Notes: generated by a model not told the origin, from the sequence alone. A stretch of DNA of 45,014 bases from Clostridiales bacterium (GCA_918244965.1 CAKJYC010000014.1:1-45014); one strand, 5' to 3'; counted from the first letter of the stretch, positions 15,687-24,974 are shown. Numbers and translations are program-made.

Positions 15687-16833
15687 GCGACGCTTCCTCC
15701 GTTCTTCCGATGATCTCCTCCGCGGTTACGGTCACGACCGCGATCCGTTTTCCGTCGCGCTCGCGCACCGTTCCGTAGGTATTTACAATGGCCGCATCCT
15801 TCGGCACGGCCGCATACGCCTGTTCGCGCGCCCGCATCAGCGCAAGCTGCTCCGCCTCCTCCTCCGAAAGCGTGCGCTCCCGGAATGCGATCTCCCGCGC
15901 AGTCACGATCTCCACCGTGACCGGCAGCAGCGAACCGATCGCGATCGTGCGCGCATCCGTCAGCCGATAGTGTTCAAAGCCCGGCTTCATGCGCAGGATC
16001 TCCCGTCCGCAAACGCGCAGCACGCGCACCGTCTCGGTTTCGTCGGTCTCGTACGCCTCCGTAACGCGTTCCGGCAGCTCCGCCTCCGCGCGGTATACGA
16101 TCGCGGCTGTCACCGTGCCGTCCGCACTCTGTTCGACGATACTGCCGTTGCGCTCGACCGTGCCGGAAATCAGCACGTCGCCCGCGCGTACACGGTCGCC
16201 GGCGGCAACGCGCGCTTGTCCGCGCATCACCCGGATCCCGGTCACGACCCCGTCCTTTTCGGCGACGACGTCGTACGGCGCACGGTCCGTCTTTTTCGGC
16301 GACGCCGGGATCGCCTCGACCACGCTGACCTTCAGCATGATCCCTTCGCGGTCCAGCCCGATCCATGCCGCGTCGCGGATCTGCGCGGAGAGATCGTTCG
16401 CGGCGGTGATCAGGATCGGTCCGGAAAGATACGCGCCCGGCCGGATGCCGCGTTCGTCCAAAAGCGTAAGGATCTCATCCGGATCGACCCTTTTCGTCTC
16501 GTCGATACGAATGATCCAGATACGCGTACTCATAAACGCCATCGCGCCAAACAGCACGGTCGTTCCGATCCACAGCACCGGCCGCCGCCACAGCTTCCGA
16601 AGCAGAAACGGCAGTCCGCCGCGCGAAACGATGTGAATGCGAAGCGACAGGCCCCGCTTCAGTCTGCGCAGCGCAAAGAAGCGTTTGACCGGGATCGAGC
16701 AGCGCACCGTGCCCGGTCCCGGACCGGTTACATGCGAAACGCGGATCCCCGCCGCGGTCATTCTTCTCAGAAATGCGGCGGCGGATAATCCCTCAATTTG
16801 TATTATAACATACCCTTTGATAAATTGCCACAT
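15676..16833 (-). CDS. yqfD: sporulation protein YqfD
   Basis: A 385-residue protein. A short N-terminal cytoplasmic part is followed by one membrane helix near 90-108 (VLWIGTTVLFGAMAFM) and a long extracytoplasmic region starting IWIIRIDETKRVDPDEILTLL. YqfD is conserved in endospore formers and made in the mother cell in Bacillus. The start is ATG 16833, whose A is the last base of the yqfC stop (TGATG). A TTG one codon earlier is also possible. It is followed directly by phoH. Confidence 0.9.
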   Translation of the reverse strand: MWQFIKGYVIIQIEGLSAAAFLRRMTAAGIRVSHVTGPGPGTVRCSIPVKRFFALRRLKRGLSLRIHIVSRGGLPFLLRKLWRRPVLWIGTTVLFGAMAFMSTRIWIIRIDETKRVDPDEILTLLDERGIRPGAYLSGPILITAANDLSAQIRDAAWIGLDREGIMLKVSVVEAIPASPKKTDRAPYDVVAEKDGVVTGIRVMRGQARVAAGDRVRAGDVLISGTVERNGSIVEQSADGTVTAAIVYRAEAELPERVTEAYETDETETVRVLRVCGREILRMKPGFEHYRLTDARTIAIGSLLPVTVEIVTAREIAFRERTLSEEEAEQLALMRAREQAYAAVPKDAAIVNTYGTVRERDGKRIAVVTVTAEEIIGRTEEASHDG

Positions 16834-17117
16834 CAACTTTTTGCCTCAAGTGAAACGGAACGGACACTGCCGGACACCCTTGCGCGCACGTCGGTCAGGC
16901 AATCCATTACCAGCGCGTCGCCGCAGACCGTGAGGACACCCTGCTCCGTCAGAAAGCGGATTTCCGTGGCTGCAAAGCAGAGGATCCCGCGATGCTGTTC
17001 GATCAGACACGCGCCGTTTCCGATCCACTGCACGAAAAACCGGTGCGGATCGAGCTCCTCCGGCAGTTCGAGAAGCGATCCTCTGCCGGATCGTTTGCGA
17101 TTCCAAATCAGTTTCAT
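16833..17117 (-). CDS. yqfC: sporulation protein YqfC
   Basis: A 94-residue protein with the YabP/YqfC-like beta-rich fold (LELPEELDPH, GILCFAATEIRFLTEQGVLTVCGDALVM). It is sporulation-associated and always paired with YqfD; the stop and the yqfD start overlap by one base. It is the first gene of the operon. I could not see a convincing sigma-E promoter in the 60 bases upstream, which hold the terminator of the preceding gene. Confidence 0.88.
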   Translation of the reverse strand: MKLIWNRKRSGRGSLLELPEELDPHRFFVQWIGNGACLIEQHRGILCFAATEIRFLTEQGVLTVCGDALVMDCLTDVRARVSGSVRSVSLEAKS

Positions 17118-17131
17118 GCTCTATCCTATGC

Positions 17132-17159
17132 AAAAAACCGCCCCGTAAAACCGGGACGG
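17132..17159 (-). terminator. intrinsic terminator of the dockerin protein gene
   Basis: Minus-strand CCGTCCCG / CGGGGCGG stem (one G-T pair), loop GTTTTA, then TTTTTT at 17137-17132. It lies immediately before yqfC. Confidence 0.8.
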
Positions 17160-17176
17160 TCAAGGATATCGTTTTT

Positions 17177-19069
17177 TCAGATGACGATCCAGTGGTACAG
17201 GTTCTCCAGCCGCAGCGTGCCGACGTCCTCCAGAAACGCGGCAAGCGCGTCCACAAGCGGGTCCTTGCCGAGCGTTTTCAGATACCACGGCTCCGGGAGC
17301 GGCAGTCCGCCGATCAGGCGGTCCTCGTACGGCATCCAATCGCTGTCAATGCAGTCGAGCAAGCCGGAATCGCCCTCCGTCTTTTCGGCAAGGACCAGCA
17401 GGAACACCTCGTCGTCCTCGACCGCAACGCCGGAGCTGTGCTCCAGGAATCCGAGCTGCGGCACCTCGTTCATCGTATTGAGCATGTAGGACAGCCCGTA
17501 CAGCGAATATACCGTATCATCCTCCATGATCGTTCCGGCATAGCGGTTCAGCCATGTGCGAAGCTCGCTCCCGCGGACGAGCAGCAGCCTATAGTGCGGC
17601 ATTTCCGTCTTCATCGCGCACAGATCGCGGTAGGTCAGCGCGCCTTCCCGCAGCGTGGCGGTTTCGATATACGGGTAGGCGACGGATACAACGCTGCCCG
17701 GAAGGTCGAGCTCCTCATACTCGATCCAGCATTTCGCGGCATACAGCTGCATCTCGTGCACAAGATCCATGGTGTCGCTTGAGCTGAGCGCCTTCGGGTC
17801 CGTCGCGTCGATTCGTTCCGCAAGCGTGCATACGACCGCGTCCATCATGCCGGAGAACGCGCTGACGTACGGCTTGATCGTCTTCTGCGTTGCAGCGTCC
17901 GGTGTGAACGCGCGTGTGTCGATCTCCTTCACAAGCACCGCAGGCCGTCCCTTTTCGCGCAGCGAAACATCGACGCGCGTTACGGTTTCGACGCCGCCCT
18001 TCAGCGGAACGATCGGGATCTCAACGCCCGCGGCGTTGCGCTCGCTGCGCACGCCCGTGCCGTTCGCATGTGAGACCAGCACCAGATCGACGCTGTCCGT
18101 CCGCTTCAGAAAATCCCGGAGCGAATACGATTCCGTCCGCTGCGTATCGACCTCGACGTTGCCGTGATACAGCAGCACGGTATAATCCGCCATGCCCTTC
18201 AGCTCCTTGCGGAGCTTCGCGTAGGTTTCCAGCGGATCGGCGGGAAGGACCTCGTCCTCCGAAGCGCAAAGGTCCGGCTGCGTCATGCCGATGACCGCAA
18301 CGCGCAGCGGTTCCTTGCCGTCCTCCTCTTCTCCCTGCGGGATCTCAAAGATCAAATACGGCACAAGGTCGTTCCATAATACGCCCGCCGGATCGAATAT
18401 GGTGGGGTCCGCCTTCAGAAGGTTTGCGCCGAGCACCGGGATCTTGCGATACAGAAGCTCGTTGACCTCGCGCCTCACGGTCTGCGACGGATAGGACATC
18501 GCTTCGTCGCCCAACAGGACCGCGTCGTACTTCATGCGGATGAACAACGACGTGATCGGGCCGCAGTTTTTCTCGGTTTTCTGGGTGTATTCGTCGGCGA
18601 TCGCGCTGCCGAAGATCGAACCGCCTGCATCAAGCAGAAGCAGACCGGGCTCCTGCTCGCGCAGAGCGTCCACGCAGGCCGCGACGTTCATCGCCGTGCA
18701 GGCGGCGGTCTGATCCTTCGCCGCAGGGTCCCACGCGTTGCCCGAAAGGCCGGAGGTCACAAGAAAGGAAAACGACGCGGCAGCCGACGTCAGCGGCTCG
18801 TCGGTCATGAACGCGTTCAGGATCATCGACGCGTCGCGTTCGGTCACTTCGCCGTCTCCGTCAAGATCGGCGCGGGTCAACGCAGCGGCGTCCAGCATGC
18901 GGAAGCCCGCAAGGTGACGCGAAATCGCGCTCGCGTCCTGCGCCGTGAGCTTGCCGTTCCCGTCCGCATCGCCGAACACGACCGTGTCGGCAGCCGCAAA
19001 AGAGCCTGCCGAAAGCATCAGCAGAACTGCCAGAAGAAGCAGTATTCCCTTGCGGACGATTTGTTTCAT
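17177..19069 (-). CDS. secreted dockerin protein with degenerate 5'-nucleotidase domain
   Basis: A 630-residue exported protein. The signal peptide (1-27) is followed by a dockerin-type calcium-binding pair (about 33-90; DADGNGKLTAQDASAISRHL and DLDGDGEVTERDASMILNAF). A UshA-like metallophosphatase domain (about 95-390) and a 5'-nucleotidase C-terminal domain (about 415-610) follow. The metal motifs are altered: NDxHG reads TSGLSG, GD reads LDAGG, GNHE reads LLGDEA, and GHxH is not evident. A dinuclear metal site is therefore unlikely and the enzyme may be inactive or act as a binding protein. No cohesin or scaffoldin is in the window. The gene has its own promoter and terminator. Confidence 0.75.
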   Translation of the reverse strand: MKQIVRKGILLLLAVLLMLSAGSFAAADTVVFGDADGNGKLTAQDASAISRHLAGFRMLDAAALTRADLDGDGEVTERDASMILNAFMTDEPLTSAAASFSFLVTSGLSGNAWDPAAKDQTAACTAMNVAACVDALREQEPGLLLLDAGGSIFGSAIADEYTQKTEKNCGPITSLFIRMKYDAVLLGDEAMSYPSQTVRREVNELLYRKIPVLGANLLKADPTIFDPAGVLWNDLVPYLIFEIPQGEEEDGKEPLRVAVIGMTQPDLCASEDEVLPADPLETYAKLRKELKGMADYTVLLYHGNVEVDTQRTESYSLRDFLKRTDSVDLVLVSHANGTGVRSERNAAGVEIPIVPLKGGVETVTRVDVSLREKGRPAVLVKEIDTRAFTPDAATQKTIKPYVSAFSGMMDAVVCTLAERIDATDPKALSSSDTMDLVHEMQLYAAKCWIEYEELDLPGSVVSVAYPYIETATLREGALTYRDLCAMKTEMPHYRLLLVRGSELRTWLNRYAGTIMEDDTVYSLYGLSYMLNTMNEVPQLGFLEHSSGVAVEDDEVFLLVLAEKTEGDSGLLDCIDSDWMPYEDRLIGGLPLPEPWYLKTLGKDPLVDALAAFLEDVGTLRLENLYHWIVI

Positions 19070-19104
19070 GGATCGGGCTCCGTGCCTATATCAATTCAGT
19101 TCAC

Positions 19105-19133
19105 AGTATACCCCAAGCAGGTCGAAAATGCAA
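19105..19133 (-). promoter_or_regulatory. sigma-A promoter of the dockerin protein gene
   Basis: Minus-strand TTGCAT (19133-19128), 17 bp, TATACT (19110-19105). Confidence 0.75.
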
Positions 19134-19140
19134 GCAAATC

Positions 19141-19164
19141 AAAACGGACGCCCGAAAGCGTCCG
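19141..19164 (-). terminator. intrinsic terminator-like hairpin downstream of repeat copy A
   Basis: CGGACGC and GCGTCCG (19145-19151 / 19158-19164), loop of six, followed on the minus strand by TTTTGATTTG. No coding gene precedes it on this strand, which suggests a short noncoding transcript between groEL and here, or read-through control. Confidence 0.5.
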
Positions 19165-19240
19165 CATTCTGCTTCCATACTCTGTGTCTCAAAGAACGGC
19201 GTCGCCGTTCGGCGTGCAACCCGGAGGCGCAGGCATCACA

Positions 19241-19330
19241 TAAATCCCGTCAAATCCGGCGACATGCGCGGTGGATTTGACTCCTTGCAGGACCGCCGCC
19301 CGGAATCACACGCGATTCAGGCGGTCCTGA
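19241..19330 (-). repeat. structured intergenic repeat, copy A
   Basis: This about 90-nt segment is clearly related to the plus-strand segment 21918-22007, including a 21-nt identical run (19247-19267 here). Stem 1 is CAGGACCGCC (19329-19320) with GGCGGTCCTG (19297-19288), enclosing GAATC/GATTC. Stem 2 is GTCAAATCC (19281-19273) with GGATTTGAC (19257-19249). It starts right after the groEL terminator. The 308-bp gap between the dockerin gene and groEL holds this element, two terminators and one promoter. Confidence 0.7.
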
Positions 19331-19364
19331 AAAAAACGGTCCGTCGAATCTTGTTCGACGGACC
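19331..19364 (-). terminator. intrinsic terminator of groES-groEL
   Basis: An 11-bp perfect stem GGTCCGTCGAA / TTCGACGGACC (19338-19348 / 19354-19364), loop of five, then GTTTTTTT on the minus strand. Confidence 0.9.
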
Positions 19365-19377
19365 GAATCCGTTAGGA

Positions 19378-21024
<1,647 letters not shown>

Positions 21025-21297
21025 TTATTCCACGATCGCAAGAATGTCGCTCTGCTTGACCAGAATGACCTCCTGCCCGTCAATCTTCACTTCCGTGCCG
21101 GCGTACTTCTGATACACGACGCGATCGCCGACCTTCACGACCATCTCGACATCCTTTGCGCCGGGACCGACTGCAAGCACCTCGGCCATCTGCGGCTTTT
21201 CCTTCGACGCGTTCGTCAGAAGGATCCCGCCCTTGGTGACCTCTTCCGTTTCGACATTGCGGATCACGACCCGATCGAACAACGGCTTCAATGACAT
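21025..21297 (-). CDS. groES: co-chaperonin GroES
   Basis: A 90-residue Hsp10 with the usual start (SLKPLFDRVVIRNVETEEVTKGGI), a mobile loop near 17-34 and a C-terminal beta segment (VILVKQSDILAIVE). It caps the GroEL cavity. First gene of the HrcA-type heat-shock operon. Confidence 0.97.
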   Translation of the reverse strand: MSLKPLFDRVVIRNVETEEVTKGGILLTNASKEKPQMAEVLAVGPGAKDVEMVVKVGDRVVYQKYAGTEVKIDGQEVILVKQSDILAIVE

Positions 21298-21321
21298 AGT
21301 TTCTTACCTCCTGTGAATCTT

Positions 21322-21348
21322 TTAGCACTCATTCCTTCGGAGTGCTAA
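21322..21348. promoter_or_regulatory. CIRCE operator (HrcA binding site)
   Basis: TTAGCACTC, nine bases, GAGTGCTAA: a perfect match to the CIRCE consensus. It lies in the transcribed leader of groES, downstream of the promoter, where HrcA blocks transcription at normal temperature. hrcA itself is not in the window. Confidence 0.98.
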
Positions 21349-21360
21349 CCATCGTCCCCT

Positions 21361-21389
21361 ATTATAGTAAGCCCTATGCGGATTGTCAA
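21361..21389 (-). promoter_or_regulatory. sigma-A promoter of groES-groEL
   Basis: Minus-strand TTGACA (21389-21384), 17 bp, TATAAT (21366-21361): a perfect consensus pair ending 12 bases before CIRCE. Confidence 0.92.
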
Positions 21390-21482
21390 TCGCGGAATTG
21401 CAACGAAGTTGTGAACTCTTGCCGCATTCGGCGCAAAGAAGCAAAACCGTGCAAAAAAGGTGAAAAAACGCAAAAATAATCC

Positions 21483-21511
21483 TTGCATTGTGGGAAACTT
21501 TGTGTTAGAAT
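21483..21511 (+). promoter_or_regulatory. sigma-A promoter of rpsT
   Basis: TTGCAT (21483-21488), 17 bp, TAGAAT (21506-21511). Confidence 0.75.
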
Positions 21512-21567
21512 GTACTCCGTTCGTATCGGGAAACCGGTCGGACAAATCTTACAGGGGGTGAAATGCT

Positions 21568-21834
21568 TTGGCAAACATCAAGTCCGCTATGAAGCGTGCG
21601 AAGACTTCCGTTGGTGAGAACCTCAGAAATCGCATGGACAAGTCCGAACTCAAGACTGCCGTCCGTCGTTTTGATGAAGCGCTGAAGTCCGGCGATAAGG
21701 AAGCTTGTGAGACCGCTTACCTCGCGGCTGTCAAGACCGTTGACCAGTCCGCCGCGAAGGGCGTTATCCACAAGAACGCAGCCGATCGCAAAAAGGCACA
21801 GTTGGCAAAGAAGCGCGCAGCCGCAAACAACTGA
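21568..21834 (+). CDS. rpsT: 30S ribosomal protein S20
   Basis: An 88-residue basic helical protein that binds 16S rRNA. It opens ANIKSAMKRAKTSVGENLRN, typical of S20. The start codon is TTG, with AGGGGGTG about ten bases upstream; no in-frame ATG or GTG fits the family N-terminus. Escherichia coli rpsT also starts at UUG, where the weak codon takes part in autoregulation, so similar feedback is possible here. Confidence 0.95.
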   Translation: MANIKSAMKRAKTSVGENLRNRMDKSELKTAVRRFDEALKSGDKEACETAYLAAVKTVDQSAAKGVIHKNAADRKKAQLAKKRAAANN

Positions 21835-21855
21835 ACCCCGGTATTCGCATAACGA

Positions 21856-21885
21856 GCGTCCGTTTGACGGACGCTTTTCTTTTTT
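21856..21885 (+). terminator. intrinsic terminator of rpsT
   Basis: GCGTCCGT (21856-21863) and ACGGACGC (21867-21874) with loop TTG, then TTTTCTTTTTT. Confidence 0.9.
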
Positions 21886-21917
21886 CCGTTGAAAAATGTC
21901 CGTTTTTCTACGACTGT

Positions 21918-22007
21918 TCAGTACCGCCTGAAATGCTGCGCATTTCCGGGCGGCTGTCCTGCAAGGAGCCGAATCCCGCCGTGCATGTCGCCGGATTTGA
22001 CGGATTT
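21918..22007 (+). repeat. structured intergenic repeat, copy B
   Basis: Related to copy A at 19241-19330 (minus strand), with a 21-nt identical run at 21983-22003. The inner hairpin is GAAATG/CATTTC where copy A has GAATC/GATTC, so the arms changed together. The second stem is kept with one mismatch and wobble pairs. It sits 33 bases after the rpsT terminator and 112 bases before the rqcH promoter, and accounts for much of the 332-bp gap between those genes. A one-base length difference between copies breaks any shared reading frame. Confidence 0.7.
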
Positions 22008-22118
22008 GCCTTCCATTCTTTCTCTGTTGCTTTCTTGCGTACGTCTGCAGCGCACTTCCGCCGCCTGAAGCAACGAGATCCCGTTGGATGCCGGTTCTTG
22101 TTTTATGCGTATTTTCTC

Positions 22119-22147
22119 TTGCATTCTGTATGCGCTGCGTTTAGAAT
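22119..22147 (+). promoter_or_regulatory. sigma-A promoter of the rqcH operon
   Basis: TTGCAT (22119-22124), 17 bp, TAGAAT (22142-22147), the same pair of hexamers as the rpsT promoter. Confidence 0.7.
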
Positions 22148-22166
22148 AGGCACGAAGGAGTTTTGT

Positions 22167-23852
22167 ATGGCTACGGACGGATTGACGCTGCATGCGTGCA
22201 TCGGCGAGCTTCAGCCCCTGGTCGGCGGAAAGATCGACAAGGTGCTTGAGCCGGACAAGGATATCGTGATCCTGCACATTCACGCGCCCGCGATCGGGCG
22301 TGTGAAGCTGTTGCTGTGCATCCATGCCGAAAACGGCCGCATCCAGACGGTTTCCCGCACGTTTGAGAATCCGGACGTCGCGCCCGCGTTCTGCATGCTG
22401 CTCCGGAAGTATCTCGTCGGCTGCCGCATCGTTTCGATCGAACAGGCGGGATTAAACCGCATTGCCGTATTCACGCTGTCGGGCCGCAACGAGTTCTATG
22501 ACTCGGTGAAGCTCCGGCTTGTCGTCGAGCTGATGGGCCGTCACGGCAATCTGTTTCTGCTCGACGAAACCGGACGCATCATTGACTGCATGCGGCATTT
22601 CGGCATTTCGGAGAGCGCCGCGCGCATCTGTCTGCCGAACGTCCCGTATGAGGCTCCGCCCGAAGCAGACAAGCGCGATCCGTTTACCGCGACCGAGGCG
22701 GAGCTTTCCGCTCTGTCCGAAGGCCGTATGCCGGGCCGCTGGCTTGTCGACGCGTACGCGGGCGTATCAAAGCTCTGCGCGGAGCAGATCGTTCCCGACG
22801 GCACCGATCCCGAACGCATCGGCAAAGCGGTCCATGCGGTCTTTTCGGCGATCGCCGAAGGGCGGTATGCGCCGTGCATGATCCCGGATGCGGGCGTGCT
22901 GCCGTTTCACGCGGCAAACGCGGACGGCGTCCCCTTCCCTACCGTCAACGAGGCGCAGGACGCGTTCTACCGCCGCCGTGACGAGCAGGCGATTCTGACC
23001 AAGCTGCGCACGAGCCTTCGCGCCGTGCTTGACCGCGCCAAAAAGCGCGCCGAAAAGAAGCTGTCGGAGTATGAAAAAACGATCGGCAGCGAGGAACAGA
23101 TCGAGCGCGACCGGCTGTTCGGCGAGCTGCTGCTCTCCTGCCGTCCGGCCGTTCCCGGTGCAAAGGAGATCACGGTCACCAATTACTATGCCGACCCGCC
23201 CGCGCCGATCACGATCTCGCTGGATCCGAAGTGTTCCGCGGCGGACAACGCACAGCGGTATTTCAAGCGCTATCGCAAGAACAAGGCCGCGCGCGCCTAT
23301 GCGCAGAGCGAGATCGAAACGATGAACGGAGAGCTCGATTACCTGAAGGGTCAGCTTCTGAACGTCGCCGCGTGCAGCACGCGCGAGGAGCTTTTCGAGA
23401 TCCGCGACGAGCTGGTACGCCTTCGCTATATCCGCGAGCAGGACGACGCACGAAGAACGCCGTCCCACGCAAAAAGCGTCCCGCTGCACTACCGCGCGCC
23501 GTCGGGCGTCGAGATCCTTGTCGGCAAGAACAACCTGCAGAACGAGCGGCTGATCCGCTCTTCCGATCCGGACGCGATCTGGATGCACGCAAAGGGCGTG
23601 CCCGCGTCGCATGTGATCCTCTGCACCGCCTCCCCGACGCGCGAGGAGCTGTACCTTGCCGCCGTGATCGGCGCGTACCATTCCGGCGCGTCCGCGTCCG
23701 CAAACGTCCCGGTGGACTACACACAGGTCAAACATGTCAAGAAGCCGTCCGGCGCACGGCCGGGGTTTGTCAATTATTTTCATCAGCATACGCTGTACGT
23801 CACGCCGTCGCTCGATGCGATCGCGCCGTACCGCGTCACGGAGGACAAATGA
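22167..23852 (+). CDS. rqcH: RqcH/NFACT family ribosome quality control protein
   Basis: A 561-residue protein with an N-terminal NFACT-N domain (about 1-180), a helical/coiled-coil middle (about 260-420) and a C-terminal NFACT-R domain (about 440-550; WMHAKGVPASHVILC). RqcH binds stalled 50S-nascent chain complexes and recruits tRNA-Ala to add C-terminal alanine tails. In Bacillus subtilis RqcH the pair Asp97-Arg98 is essential for tailing; this protein has Asn97-Arg98. The ATG at 22167 follows GAAGGAG; a longer in-frame ORF upstream lies before the promoter. It overlaps the next gene by ATGA. Confidence 0.88.
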   Translation: MATDGLTLHACIGELQPLVGGKIDKVLEPDKDIVILHIHAPAIGRVKLLLCIHAENGRIQTVSRTFENPDVAPAFCMLLRKYLVGCRIVSIEQAGLNRIAVFTLSGRNEFYDSVKLRLVVELMGRHGNLFLLDETGRIIDCMRHFGISESAARICLPNVPYEAPPEADKRDPFTATEAELSALSEGRMPGRWLVDAYAGVSKLCAEQIVPDGTDPERIGKAVHAVFSAIAEGRYAPCMIPDAGVLPFHAANADGVPFPTVNEAQDAFYRRRDEQAILTKLRTSLRAVLDRAKKRAEKKLSEYEKTIGSEEQIERDRLFGELLLSCRPAVPGAKEITVTNYYADPPAPITISLDPKCSAADNAQRYFKRYRKNKAARAYAQSEIETMNGELDYLKGQLLNVAACSTREELFEIRDELVRLRYIREQDDARRTPSHAKSVPLHYRAPSGVEILVGKNNLQNERLIRSSDPDAIWMHAKGVPASHVILCTASPTREELYLAAVIGAYHSGASASANVPVDYTQVKHVKKPSGARPGFVNYFHQHTLYVTPSLDAIAPYRVTEDK

Positions 23853-24439
23853 AACTGTTACTGGCAACCAACAATGCGCACAAGGCGCAGGAGATCCGCG
23901 AGATCCTGTCCGACAGCTTTACCGAAATCGTCACGCTGCGCGACGCGGGCGTGGAGCTTGAAGTCGAGGAGAACGGAACGACGTTTCGAGAGAACGCGCT
24001 GAAGAAGGCCGAGGAAACGCTGGCGTACGTTTCGGACCGGTTCGATGCGGTCCTTGCCGACGACAGCGGGCTTTGCGTCGACGCGCTCGGCGGCGCGCCG
24101 GGCGTGTATTCCGCACGGTTTGCCGAGGCGCACAATGACGCCGCCAACAATCAAAAGCTGATCGCGCTTTTGAAGGACGTTCCCGACAGCGAACGCACCG
24201 CGCGGTTCTGCTGCTGCGTCGCGCTTGCGCGCAAGGGGCTTCCGTCGATCGCCGTGCAGGGCGAGGTCGATGGCACGATCCTGCATGAAGCGCGCGGGCA
24301 CAACGGCTTCGGCTACGACCCGTACTTCTGGTACGCGCCGTTTCAGAAGAGCTTTGCGGAGCTTTCCTCCGAGGAAAAGAATGCTGTGAGCCACAGAAAA
24401 CGTGCGCTGCAGAAGCTCAGAGAGGCGCTCGATGTCTGA
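23849..24439 (+). CDS. rdgB: XTP/dITP diphosphatase (non-canonical purine NTP pyrophosphatase)
   Basis: A 196-residue HAM1/RdgB protein that hydrolyses ITP, dITP and XTP to monophosphates, keeping damaged purines out of nucleic acid. It begins KLLLATNNAHKAQEI and has LADDSGLCVDALGGAPGVYSARFA split as usual between metal and base binding, and GHNGFGYDPYF near the end. Its ATG overlaps the rqcH stop (23849-23852), and its stop overlaps the next gene by eight bases. Confidence 0.95.
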   Translation: MKLLLATNNAHKAQEIREILSDSFTEIVTLRDAGVELEVEENGTTFRENALKKAEETLAYVSDRFDAVLADDSGLCVDALGGAPGVYSARFAEAHNDAANNQKLIALLKDVPDSERTARFCCCVALARKGLPSIAVQGEVDGTILHEARGHNGFGYDPYFWYAPFQKSFAELSSEEKNAVSHRKRALQKLREALDV

Positions 24440-24908
24440 GATCGCGGTCGTCTCCGATTCGCACGGCTACACCGACGGGATCCGTGCCTTTCTGCCCCGT
24501 CTGAAGGGCGTCGACGCGCTGTATCATCTGGGCGATCACGCCGAGGATGCGGCGGAGATCGCGCAGCTTTTGAACTGCGGCTTTGTTTGTGTGCGCGGAA
24601 ACTGCGATCCGTTTTCCGACGCGCCTCTGAAAACCACGGTGGACTGGCACGGGCACCGCATTCTGTTGCTGCACGGGCATACGGTCGGCGGACGGCTTTC
24701 ACTCGTATACGCCGCAAAGGAGGCGCACGCCGACGCAGTGCTGTTCGGGCATTCGCACGTGCCGTCAATCGAAACGGTCGACGGGATCCTGCTTCTGAAT
24801 CCCGGCAGCCTGACGTATCCGCGCACGGCAAAGGGGCCGAGCGTGGCGCGTCTGAGTCTGACCGACGATGCGATCGTGCCCCGGCTTCTGTTTCTCCCAG
24901 ATCGTTAA
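24432..24908 (+). CDS. YfcE/MJ0936-type metallophosphoesterase
   Basis: A 158-residue calcineurin-like phosphodiesterase with a full metal set: DSHG (near 9), GDH (near 37), GNCD (near 60), LLHGH (near 80) and GHSH (near 105), then LLNPGSLTYPR. Family members cleave phosphodiester bonds in vitro and their natural substrate is mostly unknown. It usually follows rdgB in Firmicutes, as here, and is the last gene of the rqcH operon. Confidence 0.92.
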   Translation: MSEIAVVSDSHGYTDGIRAFLPRLKGVDALYHLGDHAEDAAEIAQLLNCGFVCVRGNCDPFSDAPLKTTVDWHGHRILLLHGHTVGGRLSLVYAAKEAHADAVLFGHSHVPSIETVDGILLLNPGSLTYPRTAKGPSVARLSLTDDAIVPRLLFLPDR

Positions 24909-24945
24909 CCTCGTATTATTCACATTTTTTCAACACTTTTATGCA

Positions 24946-24974
24946 TTGACAAGCGCGGCCAATGCCAGTAAACT
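24946..24974 (+). promoter_or_regulatory. sigma-A promoter of the tandem carboxypeptidase genes
   Basis: TTGACA (24946-24951), 17 bp, TAAACT (24969-24974). Confidence 0.75.

Noticed and set aside
21864-22166. N-terminal extension of rqcH by about 100 codons
   Set aside because: The promoter at 22119-22147 and GAAGGAG before ATG 22167 place the start downstream. The extension covers the rpsT terminator and the structured repeat and resembles nothing in RqcH proteins.
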